From contig CALJHE010000018.1 in assembly GCA_938075675.1 (NCBI GenBank), positions 1 through 41,539 on the forward strand: a stretch of DNA of 41,539 nt, written 5' to 3'. This document shows positions 7,893 to 16,703 of the stretch, in pieces. This stretch comes from Candidatus Poseidoniaceae archaeon (GTDB taxonomy: Archaea > Thermoplasmatota > Poseidoniia > Poseidoniales > Poseidoniaceae). The position numbers and the translations under genes are program-made. The notes below the pieces were generated by a model. It searched no databases and was not told the DNA's origin. It saw nothing but the letters and a program-made list of their open reading frames with translations. Position 1 is the stretch's first letter. The number at the start of each line of letters is the position of its first letter.

Positions 7893-8628
7893 GTTCCATT
7901 TCCTCCAGTTGTAATCGATAGAGGCGCGCAACCACTTTTGCCGTCTTCACAATGCGTTTGACGGCAACATCACTCACACAAACGCTGTCAAGCGTAGCGT
8001 AGAACCGTTCCATGTGTTCACTGTCATTATGCCCGTGATAGGCCATAAAGCGCGTTGAATCTTCACCAAGCCCGGTTAATTCCTGAATGCGTTCCGACCA
8101 GGAAGTTGCCATTTTTTCACCCAGCCCCTCAATAATCCACATTGCTCCGAGCAAATCGATTGGATTTGGCTGTGAGGATTGATGCATGAGGAATCCATGT
8201 AAAGCTTCAGAACCGATGTTTCTCTCCATCGAGAGAATATCGTTGAGTTCTCCTCCGGATGCGACGTAGTCTTTCTCAAGCATTTCGTAATCCCGATGCT
8301 CGTCGACGGCGTGGCTGATGATGGTTGAGCGTATTTCTGCATGATTTCGGTCAAAACTGCTTGCAGTTCTCGTAATCCAGCGGGAACCTTCGATGACTTG
8401 CTGTCGAATATTACGCAAGAATACCTGATGATCTTCAGCGGTGTAGGTGCCAAGGTCGATTCGACGGAGAAGCGGAACCTTGGACAGATCGCGTTCGAAT
8501 CCAAGCCAAACTCGGAGCAAATGTTGGAGGCACACTTGTGCATGTTCGTTCAAGACAATACCTTCCGGAACGCTTTCTTCAGCAGGCGTGTTTGAGACGC
8601 CCTCGATTGAGATTTCTCCATTGTTCAT
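7879..8628 (-). CDS. Haem-oxygenase-like di-iron oxidase (HDO) family protein
   Basis: This is a 249-residue, all-helical protein of the TenA/haem-oxygenase-like fold. Ligand candidates fit the HDO di-iron pattern: E110 and H111 in HAVDEHRDYEML, E167 in WIIEGLGE, and H198, D202 and H205 in HGHNDSEH (HxxxDxxH). Characterised HDO enzymes use a di-iron centre and O2 for radical chemistry, for example UndA on fatty acids, the CADD protein in pABA synthesis, and SznF on arginine. The partner ketosynthase makes a fatty-acyl or beta-keto substrate plausible here, but that is inference. ATG at 8628 overlaps the ketosynthase stop (ATGA), with GGTGAG upstream. The start of the unknown protein overlaps its own end. 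Lack of the ligand set would have suggested TenA thiaminase instead. Confidence 0.75.
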   Translation of the reverse strand: MNNGEISIEGVSNTPAEESVPEGIVLNEHAQVCLQHLLRVWLGFERDLSKVPLLRRIDLGTYTAEDHQVFLRNIRQQVIEGSRWITRTASSFDRNHAEIRSTIISHAVDEHRDYEMLEKDYVASGGELNDILSMERNIGSEALHGFLMHQSSQPNPIDLLGAMWIIEGLGEKMATSWSERIQELTGLGEDSTRFMAYHGHNDSEHMERFYATLDSVCVSDVAVKRIVKTAKVVARLYRLQLEEMEHDLK

Positions 8629-9761
8629 TGGCTCACCACTGTGAAATGCAGGTATGTTGTATTGAAGCGCCCACTCTCTGGAACAAAGCAGAGCACTCTG
8701 TCCCCTTCACTTACCGTTAATTCTTCGGTTCGTAAAAACTCATCCAACATGATGAACAGCGAAGCACAGCCAGTATTTCCACGAGTGTAGAGATTTGTCC
8801 ACCATTTTTCTTCAGGAATCCCAACTCCGGCCGTGTTCAACATTTCCAGAATTTTATTTCGGAAATGGTGACTGGAATAGTGGCAAAGGAAATGGTCAAC
8901 ATCGCTTGGTTTACTCACGCCTTCCTCGACAAGTCGCAAGTATCCATCAACACCCATCCGCATCAGGTTATCGAGCAAACGTACATCTTGACGCAAGAGG
9001 AGCGCTCCATCTTGTTCGGCTTCTGCATAGGTGTCATAATCTTGCCAAGTACGAGTGTCTTCTGGCCTTCCAGCCGAGCCAACACTCATGCAGGTAGGTA
9101 AGGCATGTGCGTGAGAAAAACCTCGAATCCAATCAATTCTCAAACTGAGACCCTTTGGTGCTGGCTTGTTTTGCAGCAGCAATGCGCCCGCTCCATCAGA
9201 CAGCATCCAGCGCAGAAATTCGGTGCTGAAGTCAATACGTTTTGCAGCAAAAGTCGAAGTCGTGGCTGCTTCATACCGTTGTTTCTTGAGCAAGCGGCTG
9301 GCAAGTTCGCTTGACAACACTAAAGCGGCATCGTGCTCTTCAAGCCGCATACTGTTCCAAGCAGCCTTGAGTGCCATGATTGAGGAGGAACAGATTCCAT
9401 GTGTAGTCAAAATCTCAATCTCAGGTAAATCGAGCTCGGCTTGCACCATACTCGCCATGCCCGGTGCAGGCAAGTCTCCTTGGGTTGAAGCGACAGCAAG
9501 CATACCGACCTTTTCTCTTCCCACGAAAGCCCTGTCAAGGCATTCTTCAGCAGCCTTTGCCGCCATTTCTGTGTTACTGTGCGTCGTTTGCTGATTCTCA
9601 TCAATAGCGTAGTGACGGGTCTGAATTTTATTGGCTTTTTGGATTTGAACACGCAACGATGAAGGTTTTCCGTGAACTGCGCCAAGAACTTTTTCGACAT
9701 CTTCAACTGATATGGCGGGTCCTGGCAAAAATCTTCCCGTACTGGTAATATATACGCTCAT
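8625..9761 (-). CDS. 3-oxoacyl-ACP synthase III (FabH-like) ketosynthase
   Basis: This is a 378-residue thiolase-fold condensing enzyme. The KAS III triad is complete: Cys124 in THGICSSSIMAL, His294 in FLCHYSSHHF and Asn329 in RGNTGCASL. The glycine-rich SDGAGALLL segment and the C-terminal GDRVLCFVPESG also match. Such enzymes join an acyl-CoA or acyl-ACP to malonyl units. Most archaea lack fatty acid synthesis and carry the related HMG-CoA synthase instead, but this protein looks more like secondary-metabolism KAS III. The ATG at 9761 is right: GGAGG sits 8 nt upstream, and it overlaps the stop of the membrane protein as ATGA. The longer reading frame upstream runs out of frame through that gene. 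It probably supplies the substrate for the HDO encoded next. Confidence 0.85.
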   Translation of the reverse strand: MSVYITSTGRFLPGPAISVEDVEKVLGAVHGKPSSLRVQIQKANKIQTRHYAIDENQQTTHSNTEMAAKAAEECLDRAFVGREKVGMLAVASTQGDLPAPGMASMVQAELDLPEIEILTTHGICSSSIMALKAAWNSMRLEEHDAALVLSSELASRLLKKQRYEAATTSTFAAKRIDFSTEFLRWMLSDGAGALLLQNKPAPKGLSLRIDWIRGFSHAHALPTCMSVGSAGRPEDTRTWQDYDTYAEAEQDGALLLRQDVRLLDNLMRMGVDGYLRLVEEGVSKPSDVDHFLCHYSSHHFRNKILEMLNTAGVGIPEEKWWTNLYTRGNTGCASLFIMLDEFLRTEELTVSEGDRVLCFVPESGRFNTTYLHFTVVSQ

Positions 9762-10333
9762 TCGACAACCTCCTGATTGTGTGAACGTTGATACGACCAG
9801 CAACGCCACCATTCTTGGAAATACGGTAATACAACGAGGATGGACATTGTGAAGATGTATATTGCGGCATAGTTGCCCGTAGCACCGAGTGGTTCTTTTC
9901 TCCATTCAAGGCCAAATCCTCCAGACCATTCAAGCGTGATCAGATCGATAAAAACCTCCCACTTTCGAACAATAATCATGAGGAATAAAAAGAACGGCAA
10001 AGTCGCCAAATAGTTGTGTGCATGAACTTCCCAAATACTGATTTCACGCTTATCAGTCGTGTAGTGTACGTCGTAATGGGCAATAAATTCGTGAGCAATA
10101 AGTGCTGCAAGGCACAGCAGTAGAACAAGAACATTTACTTCAAAGACCAGTGAAAGCACCAATGGAATGGCTATTTGGAATCCCATTAAACAGTGAATAT
10201 TTGCTTCGTGGAGGCCCGATGTTGATTCGATAGAGGTTTTTTTATGGCACCACCAGTCAAGCATGCTCGCAAGCCCCCACAACGGCAAAAGCACGTAGAG
10301 AATAACATACAACACCAGCGTCGCTTCATCCAT
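9758..10333 (-). CDS. Polytopic membrane protein with three His clusters
   Basis: This is a 191-residue protein with about five membrane segments and first gene of the four-gene cassette. His and acidic residues cluster at the membrane edges: LDWWCH (D26, H30), LHEANIH (H42, H47), HEFIAHYDVH (H81, H86, H90) and WEVHAH (E102, H104, H106). This resembles the metal-binding His boxes of membrane di-iron enzymes such as fatty acid desaturases and hydroxylases, but spacing differs from the canonical boxes. From memory, similar small bacterial membrane proteins exist without known function. I chose ATG 10333 because GAGGGG lies 8 nt upstream; a GTG at 10417 would overlap the DP2 stop (GTGA) and adds 28 residues. 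The gene's end overlaps the ketosynthase start. Confidence 0.65.
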   Translation of the reverse strand: MDEATLVLYVILYVLLPLWGLASMLDWWCHKKTSIESTSGLHEANIHCLMGFQIAIPLVLSLVFEVNVLVLLLCLAALIAHEFIAHYDVHYTTDKREISIWEVHAHNYLATLPFFLFLMIIVRKWEVFIDLITLEWSGGFGLEWRKEPLGATGNYAAIYIFTMSILVVLPYFQEWWRCWSYQRSHNQEVVE

Positions 10334-10413
10334 CGGATTCCCCTCAACGGTATTGAGACTCTCATTTGATAAAAAGACAATTCCGGTCGCGTTGTGTCCA
10401 ATGGCGAGAGGAA

Positions 10414-13400
10414 TCACAGGAAGTCAGCGAGCGAGAGTTGCTTTGCTCGGTCATTGTTGAACAACGAGTCAGCACTGTCTGCCAACCATTCCACATTCTG
10501 TTTAGTGTAGGTGTCGACACCGTATTTTGCCATCACGTGCTTTGTAACTTTGATGTATTTTCTTACAGCCCCTTCTGATACGGTAAGGGCGAGATTGCCA
10601 CCGCACAATCCCCCCTCTGCTTTCGTCACACCAACGCTTGATAGCCCGCGACCAGCCTCCTTTTTTGGCTGTATACATGCACCTGCTACCGGCATTCGGC
10701 GATATGAATGGGCGCATTTTAGGCAACGGATTTTCTGACGGGCATAGGCGTTCAGGTTTCCCCGTAGGTCGGGCAGGAAGTGAGAGCGAACAACACTTGA
10801 GGCAACAGTCCTTACATCGACTCCTCGCAATCGATGCCCGAGATCAAGCTGGCCGTTCATTTTGTCAATCATGGTATCGAGGGTTTTGTAGGCGGAAAGT
10901 GCAGGGCCTTGGTCCAATGCATAACAATCGTGGGTGTAGCCATAACCCCGGACTGCCGCAACAGAACCCAATCTTCTTTCAACAAAGTCCATCCGTTCAG
11001 CGCATTCTTTTGGATGCGGTTGATCGAGCGTTGTTTCATAGAAATCCCTGCTGTAAAACCATCCCGAGTCAACGTTCAATGCTTCTTTGTCTACTTCTGT
11101 GGGGTTGAGACGAGTCGTGAGAACCAGTGGGGCGTCCATCAGCCCACCACGGTTGGCAGGTAGGATCTCTCTGCTGAAGTTCAAGAGGCCGTCCATAAGC
11201 AACATGATAGCGTCTTCATCCCCGTCGCAATTTCGTCTTTTAGCTGCATGGAACAACGGATGGGCATATCCGCCTGAACAATCAGCCCAACCGATGATTC
11301 TGCTCAGTACGCCGCCGGACGTGTGAGGTGCAAGTGCGCAGATGAGGTGACCTACCAAATCGTCAGGGGTGTTGACGTTGTAGTACGGTTCAAGGCCGTA
11401 ATAACGCACAAGTAACTCATCGATGAATTGGGCGGTTCGTACAAAGAACTCTCCAGCGTTTTTGCTTACGATGAAATCTTGAGGAAAAATTTCCAACATC
11501 TGTTCATCACCAGTGAGGGGTTCACCTTCGTAATCATGGGTATAGCCAAGCGAGTGGAGAGTTTGCCACGAAACATCGATTTCACGCGGAGTAAAATGGG
11601 TCACTGGGACATCACTCATGTCGAACCGGACGGTACCATCGCGGAATACAGGGAGTTGGTATTTGGCGCGAAGCAAGCCTTTTTCGATGGCTTCAGGAGT
11701 TTGGTCTCGACTTGCAATTTTCTTCATGCACTTGACTTGTCGAGGGATTCTGTCAATACCCAATCGAATTCGAGCGTCTTCAATCATTGTGTCTAAGCGG
11801 ACTGTTTGAATTTCACCTCTGCGTCGACGCTTCGTGTTTTCGTTCTCACGCATTGCCGTTCGTCCGCCACATGTCTCTCCAACACGTTCCATACCATCCC
11901 CATCTACGAGCCTGTGGTGACAAAGAATGAATGGGGACTCCTTTCCACATTTTTTGCAGGTTCTACGGCCCATTTGAACGCGGATGTTTTGCTTTTCTGC
12001 AGCATTGGCTAATAGTCGCTGATTGCCTCCGTTCAAATCGATTGGGAAAAGAGCGTGCGTCATTGGATTCATTATGCGTGGAGCCGCTTTCTCGGGGCGA
12101 CCCATGCGACATCCAACACGAACCGGTGCGGCGTGGACCCAGCGCAGGTCGGAAATCTTTCGAATTTGCAGCATGATACCGTCAACAGCATGGTCGTCTT
12201 CGTGTATCTGTGCAGCGAGATACTTTTTCGGATCTGCAGGCCCAGGATCTTCGACTTTAGAGGCTGCTTTTTGTCCGACTTCATCGGTTTCCGCAATACC
12301 AAGTCCACGCTGCCTAGCGTCGGTTTCAGCAGCAATTCGGACCGTTGCCCTTGCTTGACCCAACTCCGATAACCTCTTGCGCTCTTCAGTAAGCGTCTTG
12401 TGGCATTCACGAAGTTGTTCAATGCGTTGTTCAAATCGAGTTTTGGCATCAACGATTCGAAGCGGCTTAGAACCTTCATCGCTGAACCCAAACGCTTCCA
12501 GCATTGCAGGCCAGCCTGCGGTAATGACCAAATCATCACCGTCGTGGTGGTGACGTAAACCGAGAATCATCGCCGTTGCCTTTGCCATTCCGTGTTGTAT
12601 GTGCGCCCAAATTTCTGGGGCCTCTTGCGTAAAGATAGGTTCGACAGGAGCACATTTAGGTCCGGGTATATCGTAATCATTCAGGTTTTCAAACGATTCA
12701 GGGCGAAGAATTTCCATTGATTTAGCAGACCAATTTTGAACACCGTTTCGGATTCGCAGTTGCCGGTCTTCATTGGCTGGATACGCAGTCAGGTTTTCTT
12801 CGGGAGGTTTTGTCTCTGTATTCGAGGTGCCAAAAGCCTCGATTTCAGCGCCTTCTATGAGGTCCAAAACCGCAGGCATCCATTCGATAGGTAGGTCGAG
12901 GAACCAAGGATTATGGGGGTTCGGTATGGCGGTTTTGAAACGCTTTGAAATATTTTTCACCTGGCTCCAATTCAGGGAGCAAGCGGCCAAGAAAACATGC
13001 CACTTTCGCCGTACATGAAACTGAGCATCTGGGTCTTCCGCATCTTCAGGATGGATGCCCGGTACGCCTTTTGGAAATTGAGAACGAGGTATAGCGGTGA
13101 GTTTTGAGAACTCATCGAGTGCATCTGGGGAGTTTAACTCCTCAACCAAGTCACTGGCCCACCAATCGTTGGTATAGCCTGCAGGGACCAACTTCTTGTT
13201 GTTCTCCATAAACTCACCATAGCCAAGAACCAATTCTCCGTTGTCCCATACCGAACTGACTTTCGAACTGATTGCAGTATAGCTCTTGGCATCATCCAGA
13301 CGCAAGAACCTTCCATCGTTGAGTACAACCCAAGGCCCATCCGTATCGTCAGAAGGAGTGATGGCGCATGCCTTGCCTGGGCGTTCAATTTTCATCTGTG

Positions 13401-14535
13401 TACCAATCGTAATGAAATCATCCATGGCAAGCATCGATGCCGTATTTGTTGAGGCTGCAGCCAATCCGGAGGGGCGTGCCCGACCGTATCTTAGTCGAAA
13501 ACCACCCGGTTGTAAAGGCGCTCCAAACACAGGTCTACCGGCAATAATATCGCGCATAAACTTCGAGATTGTAGGGACTTTTCGAGATTTAAATTGTAGC
13601 CCCCCGTCTTTATTTTCATCTGCTTTCCCTTTCGATGCAAACTTCGAAATAAAGTCCCACCCCGGGACTTTCAATCGTTCTGTGTGCTTCTGGATTTTCG
13701 GTGCCTTCAAACACATACCTTCTCCGATGACAAGCAATACTCCGCCCCGAATTCTTGCTTCATCGATGTTACGGACGCGCCCATAACCGGCGCATTCGAT
13801 TCGTTCTGTGGATTCGCCGTTGATCATGATTGGACACGCTCGGACAATTTCTTCAATTTCCGCTGGTGATGGACGATATTGCAGGTTTCCACGGTACAGT
13901 CCAAACTCTTCCTTTACCCGTTCAACTTCGGGGTCGGTCGGTTGATAGTGACCTATATTCAATTCCCGACGAATCATGTCGGCAATCAAAACAGCGAGTG
14001 CTTGAGCAGTTCCACCTGCGGCACGAATTGGTCCTGCGAAGTGAACTGATACGAATTGAGAACCGTCGACGTTGTTCAACAGCCGAACTTCACTGATTCC
14101 TTCTAATGGCGCAACGAGAACGGCTTCAGTCAAGACTGCTAGCCCTACTCGGAGTCCAACATCGATTGCTGTAATGAGATCGTATCCCTGTTCTCGAAAC
14201 CCTCGCGCCACACTTTGCGCCATCATAATCGATGTCGTTTCACGGTCGTGCTCGGCCAAAAGTTTCCTGATGTCGTCAGCAACTTCGTACCCTTCGAGGT
14301 ATTCAATCAACAACTTTTCAGTTCGACCAGCCAAGTCCGCAGCTCTCGGAATTTCAACGAATTCTTTGTGATCGTAGCCGAGTTTACGCGCTTGTTCAGC
14401 GACCATATAAGCTTCATCAGCATGCTCATCAAGCCAATTGTGATAGCGTTCCATTTCTGCTTCTAATCGCGCGATATCCAAACCAATAAGGGGGTTATGT
14501 CCCCTTTTTTGACCCGTACCACTTGATGTAGGCAT
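10414..14535 (-). CDS. polC: DNA polymerase D large subunit (DP2)
   Basis: This is a 1373-residue catalytic subunit of the euryarchaeal replicative polymerase PolD. It is somewhat longer than usual (about 1100-1300), with no intein motifs seen. The double-psi beta-barrel active-site motif is RRNCDGDED, giving N1102, D1104 and D1106 as the NxDxD residues. There is a zinc-binding stretch CKKCGKES...CGG before it and another near the C-terminus (CLKCAHSY...CGG). The protein ends in QLSLADFL, a match to a PCNA-interacting PIP box, as known for other DP2 proteins. ATG at 14535 has GGAGTCAC upstream. The small exonuclease subunit DP1 is not in the window. The four-gene cassette follows 80 bp downstream on the same strand. 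Confidence 0.95.
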   Translation of the reverse strand: MPTSSGTGQKRGHNPLIGLDIARLEAEMERYHNWLDEHADEAYMVAEQARKLGYDHKEFVEIPRAADLAGRTEKLLIEYLEGYEVADDIRKLLAEHDRETTSIMMAQSVARGFREQGYDLITAIDVGLRVGLAVLTEAVLVAPLEGISEVRLLNNVDGSQFVSVHFAGPIRAAGGTAQALAVLIADMIRRELNIGHYQPTDPEVERVKEEFGLYRGNLQYRPSPAEIEEIVRACPIMINGESTERIECAGYGRVRNIDEARIRGGVLLVIGEGMCLKAPKIQKHTERLKVPGWDFISKFASKGKADENKDGGLQFKSRKVPTISKFMRDIIAGRPVFGAPLQPGGFRLRYGRARPSGLAAASTNTASMLAMDDFITIGTQMKIERPGKACAITPSDDTDGPWVVLNDGRFLRLDDAKSYTAISSKVSSVWDNGELVLGYGEFMENNKKLVPAGYTNDWWASDLVEELNSPDALDEFSKLTAIPRSQFPKGVPGIHPEDAEDPDAQFHVRRKWHVFLAACSLNWSQVKNISKRFKTAIPNPHNPWFLDLPIEWMPAVLDLIEGAEIEAFGTSNTETKPPEENLTAYPANEDRQLRIRNGVQNWSAKSMEILRPESFENLNDYDIPGPKCAPVEPIFTQEAPEIWAHIQHGMAKATAMILGLRHHHDGDDLVITAGWPAMLEAFGFSDEGSKPLRIVDAKTRFEQRIEQLRECHKTLTEERKRLSELGQARATVRIAAETDARQRGLGIAETDEVGQKAASKVEDPGPADPKKYLAAQIHEDDHAVDGIMLQIRKISDLRWVHAAPVRVGCRMGRPEKAAPRIMNPMTHALFPIDLNGGNQRLLANAAEKQNIRVQMGRRTCKKCGKESPFILCHHRLVDGDGMERVGETCGGRTAMRENENTKRRRRGEIQTVRLDTMIEDARIRLGIDRIPRQVKCMKKIASRDQTPEAIEKGLLRAKYQLPVFRDGTVRFDMSDVPVTHFTPREIDVSWQTLHSLGYTHDYEGEPLTGDEQMLEIFPQDFIVSKNAGEFFVRTAQFIDELLVRYYGLEPYYNVNTPDDLVGHLICALAPHTSGGVLSRIIGWADCSGGYAHPLFHAAKRRNCDGDEDAIMLLMDGLLNFSREILPANRGGLMDAPLVLTTRLNPTEVDKEALNVDSGWFYSRDFYETTLDQPHPKECAERMDFVERRLGSVAAVRGYGYTHDCYALDQGPALSAYKTLDTMIDKMNGQLDLGHRLRGVDVRTVASSVVRSHFLPDLRGNLNAYARQKIRCLKCAHSYRRMPVAGACIQPKKEAGRGLSSVGVTKAEGGLCGGNLALTVSEGAVRKYIKVTKHVMAKYGVDTYTKQNVEWLADSADSLFNNDRAKQLSLADFL

Positions 14536-14642
14536 GTGACTCCTTCTTGTCTTAGAGGCGACCGTTTATCAGTGCCTCGCTTCATTTGCATGGAGCGCTA
14601 CCGGCGACAAAGTTCATTGATGCGGGACAAGAGCACTGAACA

Positions 14643-15242
14643 ATGTCCGTCCATTCGAGTGTCCGTGAACACCCACATTGGCCCCGCCTTGTTGAATTGG
14701 TGCGTGAACTGGCTTTCATCGACGGGGGCTCAGATGATGCGTTTACGCTCGCAAGTGGACGGCAGTCACGTTGGTTTTTCGATACAAAACCCGTCATGAT
14801 GCATCCCGAATCAACCCACTTACTTGGTGAGTTGTTCAATCTACGAATGGACGCTATGGGTGCCGATTTTGTCGGCGGACTCGAACTTGGAGCAGTTCCA
14901 CTTACGGCCATTGCGGTGGCAACCTCCTCGACAGACTCACCTCGCCTCGGTTTTATGGTCAGGAAAGAGGCGAAGGGCAGAGGGGGTCGAAAGACCAACA
15001 ATCCACCAGGCATCGAAGGTTCTTCGCTTGATGGCGGTGGAGAAATTGTCATTGTCGAAGACGTTACGACGACCGGCGGTTCTGCTATCAAGGCGGTAGA
15101 ACGAATACAAAACGACACGGCTTGCAAGGTGACTGCGGTCATCAGTATCGTGGATCGAGAAGAAGGTGCTAAGGAAGCATTTGCCCAAGCAGGTATTCAC
15201 TTTGAGAGTATAATGACTCGTTCCGATGTTGCCGGGCAATGA
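14643..15242 (+). CDS. pyrE: Orotate phosphoribosyltransferase
   Basis: This is a 199-residue type I phosphoribosyltransferase. It joins orotate and PRPP to make OMP in pyrimidine synthesis. The PRPP-binding motif VIVEDVTTTGGSA is clear. The flexible catalytic-loop region FMVRKEAKGRGG and the early LASGRQSRWFFDTKP block match PyrE. A few extra residues (TNNPPGIEGSSLDGG) lie between the loop and the PRPP motif, where archaeal PyrE is shorter. It is divergent from the DP2 gene, with 107 bp between start codons. The methyltransferase gene follows after 9 bp, so the two are probably cotranscribed. Confidence 0.85.
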   Translation: MSVHSSVREHPHWPRLVELVRELAFIDGGSDDAFTLASGRQSRWFFDTKPVMMHPESTHLLGELFNLRMDAMGADFVGGLELGAVPLTAIAVATSSTDSPRLGFMVRKEAKGRGGRKTNNPPGIEGSSLDGGGEIVIVEDVTTTGGSAIKAVERIQNDTACKVTAVISIVDREEGAKEAFAQAGIHFESIMTRSDVAGQ

Positions 15243-15251
15243 GGCGGAAAT

Positions 15252-16547
15252 ATGGTCGAAATCTTCAACCCAGCCACGACCGACACCGAGGGCCTGACTG
15301 AATTTGCACCTGACCCAACTGCGGCTCGAAAGTTGGTATTTTACCACGCCAGTGAAGGCAAACCTCTCGCAACACCCTGGCAAGTAGCTCTGGCCCGCTC
15401 AAAATTACTCACTGAAATCCATCTCCCAGAAGGATACATTCTCGACTGTGCTTGCGGCAGCGGGATACAACTGGGCGCGCACATGGCAATCTTGCAACGC
15501 CCTGGAATCGGTGTTGAGTTGGACCCACTGCGGGCACGAGCCAGCGCTGTCAATCTTCAATCGATAGCAATCCATCGGAATGAAGTGGGAGCTGAGCGGA
15601 TGCTCCAAACTCGGATTTTTGCTGGGGATGGGCGTGATGGGGCGGTTACTTGTGCTGCTCTGGCAGACCATTTTTCCCTCGACGCCTTTCCTAAAATCGC
15701 CATGTTACATCTCGACCCAGCGCGCCCTCGAAACAGCAGAACACACGGCCTTGACGAAATGGCCCCAAGGCTCGATGAAGTGTTCAAAGGGTGGGCGCCC
15801 TACCTGTCCGAGGGTGTGAACGGGCCGGCAATGTTGCTCGACTTATCCCCTCGACTCACCCATGAGCAACGACTTGAGGTCGAATCGTTGGTTGATGCGG
15901 TTTGGAAAGGCATTCCTCGGACATGGGTGTGGACTTCGCGAGGAAGAGGACGGGTAGACCGACTTGCTTTGTGGCTTGGAGATGCTGCAACCAAGGGGGT
16001 TGCCCGACGCTTTGTACGGATTCCACCTTCAATCACCGAAGAGGCCCATGTCATCTCAGGTGGGCGTCATCTCAGTGCTGGTGACGGTTTGCCTAAGTCA
16101 ACACGCCAACCACCTCGTCGGGGTGAACGCGTCAGTATTTTGGACGCTGCTCTGGTCGAAAGCGGTCTTGCTGAAGCGTGGCTTTCGACCGTTTCTAAAT
16201 CGGAAACATTCACTTGGGGGGTTGTGGAAGGCCGCCGTCCTCAAATCCATCATGCTCACCAGTTACGGCTTGACGACCCGATGAACCGAATGCTCGTTCA
16301 AGCAACCGGCAGGGTTGTTGCGCTTGCTCGGTTGGAACTCGGAATCGATACCGTGGATCAGTTGGTCGAACTCTTTTTGGAGCATGACATCGGTAAAATG
16401 ACGATTCGTGTCCCTCTGTCACCAGACGTCCAACCGAAGGTTCAGGGGGCGATTGACCGCCAACTCTCTCGCCGACACGGCCGAAGGGAGGCCTTCTTAG
16501 CCCAACAGCCCGGCGATGAAATGCTCTTGGTTTGTATCGCGGAATAA
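15252..16547 (+). CDS. Class I SAM-dependent methyltransferase with THUMP-like C-terminus
   Basis: This is a 431-residue protein with a Rossmann methyltransferase core in the first half: SAM motif I ILDCACGSGIQLG at about residues 63-75, GVELDPLRARA as the acidic motif II, and MLHLDPARPR near residue 155. The LDPAR motif is typical of tRNA/rRNA guanine methyltransferase relatives found in proteins annotated as THUMP-like. The last part (from about 340) has the beta-alpha pattern expected of that domain. An RNA base is the likely target, but I cannot name the site. GGCGG lies 5-9 nt before the ATG at 15252, and pyrE ends 9 bp upstream. Confidence 0.65.
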   Translation: MVEIFNPATTDTEGLTEFAPDPTAARKLVFYHASEGKPLATPWQVALARSKLLTEIHLPEGYILDCACGSGIQLGAHMAILQRPGIGVELDPLRARASAVNLQSIAIHRNEVGAERMLQTRIFAGDGRDGAVTCAALADHFSLDAFPKIAMLHLDPARPRNSRTHGLDEMAPRLDEVFKGWAPYLSEGVNGPAMLLDLSPRLTHEQRLEVESLVDAVWKGIPRTWVWTSRGRGRVDRLALWLGDAATKGVARRFVRIPPSITEEAHVISGGRHLSAGDGLPKSTRQPPRRGERVSILDAALVESGLAEAWLSTVSKSETFTWGVVEGRRPQIHHAHQLRLDDPMNRMLVQATGRVVALARLELGIDTVDQLVELFLEHDIGKMTIRVPLSPDVQPKVQGAIDRQLSRRHGRREAFLAQQPGDEMLLVCIAE

Positions 16548-16619
16548 TCATCGCCTTTTCGCACGCCTTTCAAGGGGTTTTTACCGCTCCTCTGTCCAGA
16601 TGTTTCCGCTCCTCAGTAT

Positions 16620-16648
16620 CGCGAAGAAGCATCGCGGTCTTGATATAG
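16620..16648 (+). promoter_or_regulatory. Putative promoter of the rps13 operon with adjacent inverted repeat
   Basis: TGATATAG at about 16641-16648 is the best TATA-like element in the 156 bp before rps13 and would start transcription near 16671. Directly upstream is a 5-bp inverted repeat, CGCGA (16620-16624) and TCGCG (16632-16636), with a 7-nt spacer. Further upstream CCGCTCCT occurs twice (near 16584 and 16606). A T5 run near 16578 may end the methyltransferase transcript. No RNA gene is seen in this spacer. Confidence 0.45.
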
Positions 16649-16703
16649 GGGAGGTTGGTCGGGAACTTGCTTGACACTGCGTGTTGAGGAGAGGTGAAAC
16701 ACA

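Noticed and set aside
8625-9761. HMG-CoA synthase as an alternative identity of the ketosynthase
   Set aside because: The Cys-His-Asn arrangement, GNTGCAS and the HDO partner fit KAS III better, and no mevalonate gene is near.
10414-14535. Intein in DP2
   Set aside because: The protein reads through without Hint-type splice blocks (no N-terminal Cys block with a C-terminal HN/C junction), although it is somewhat long.
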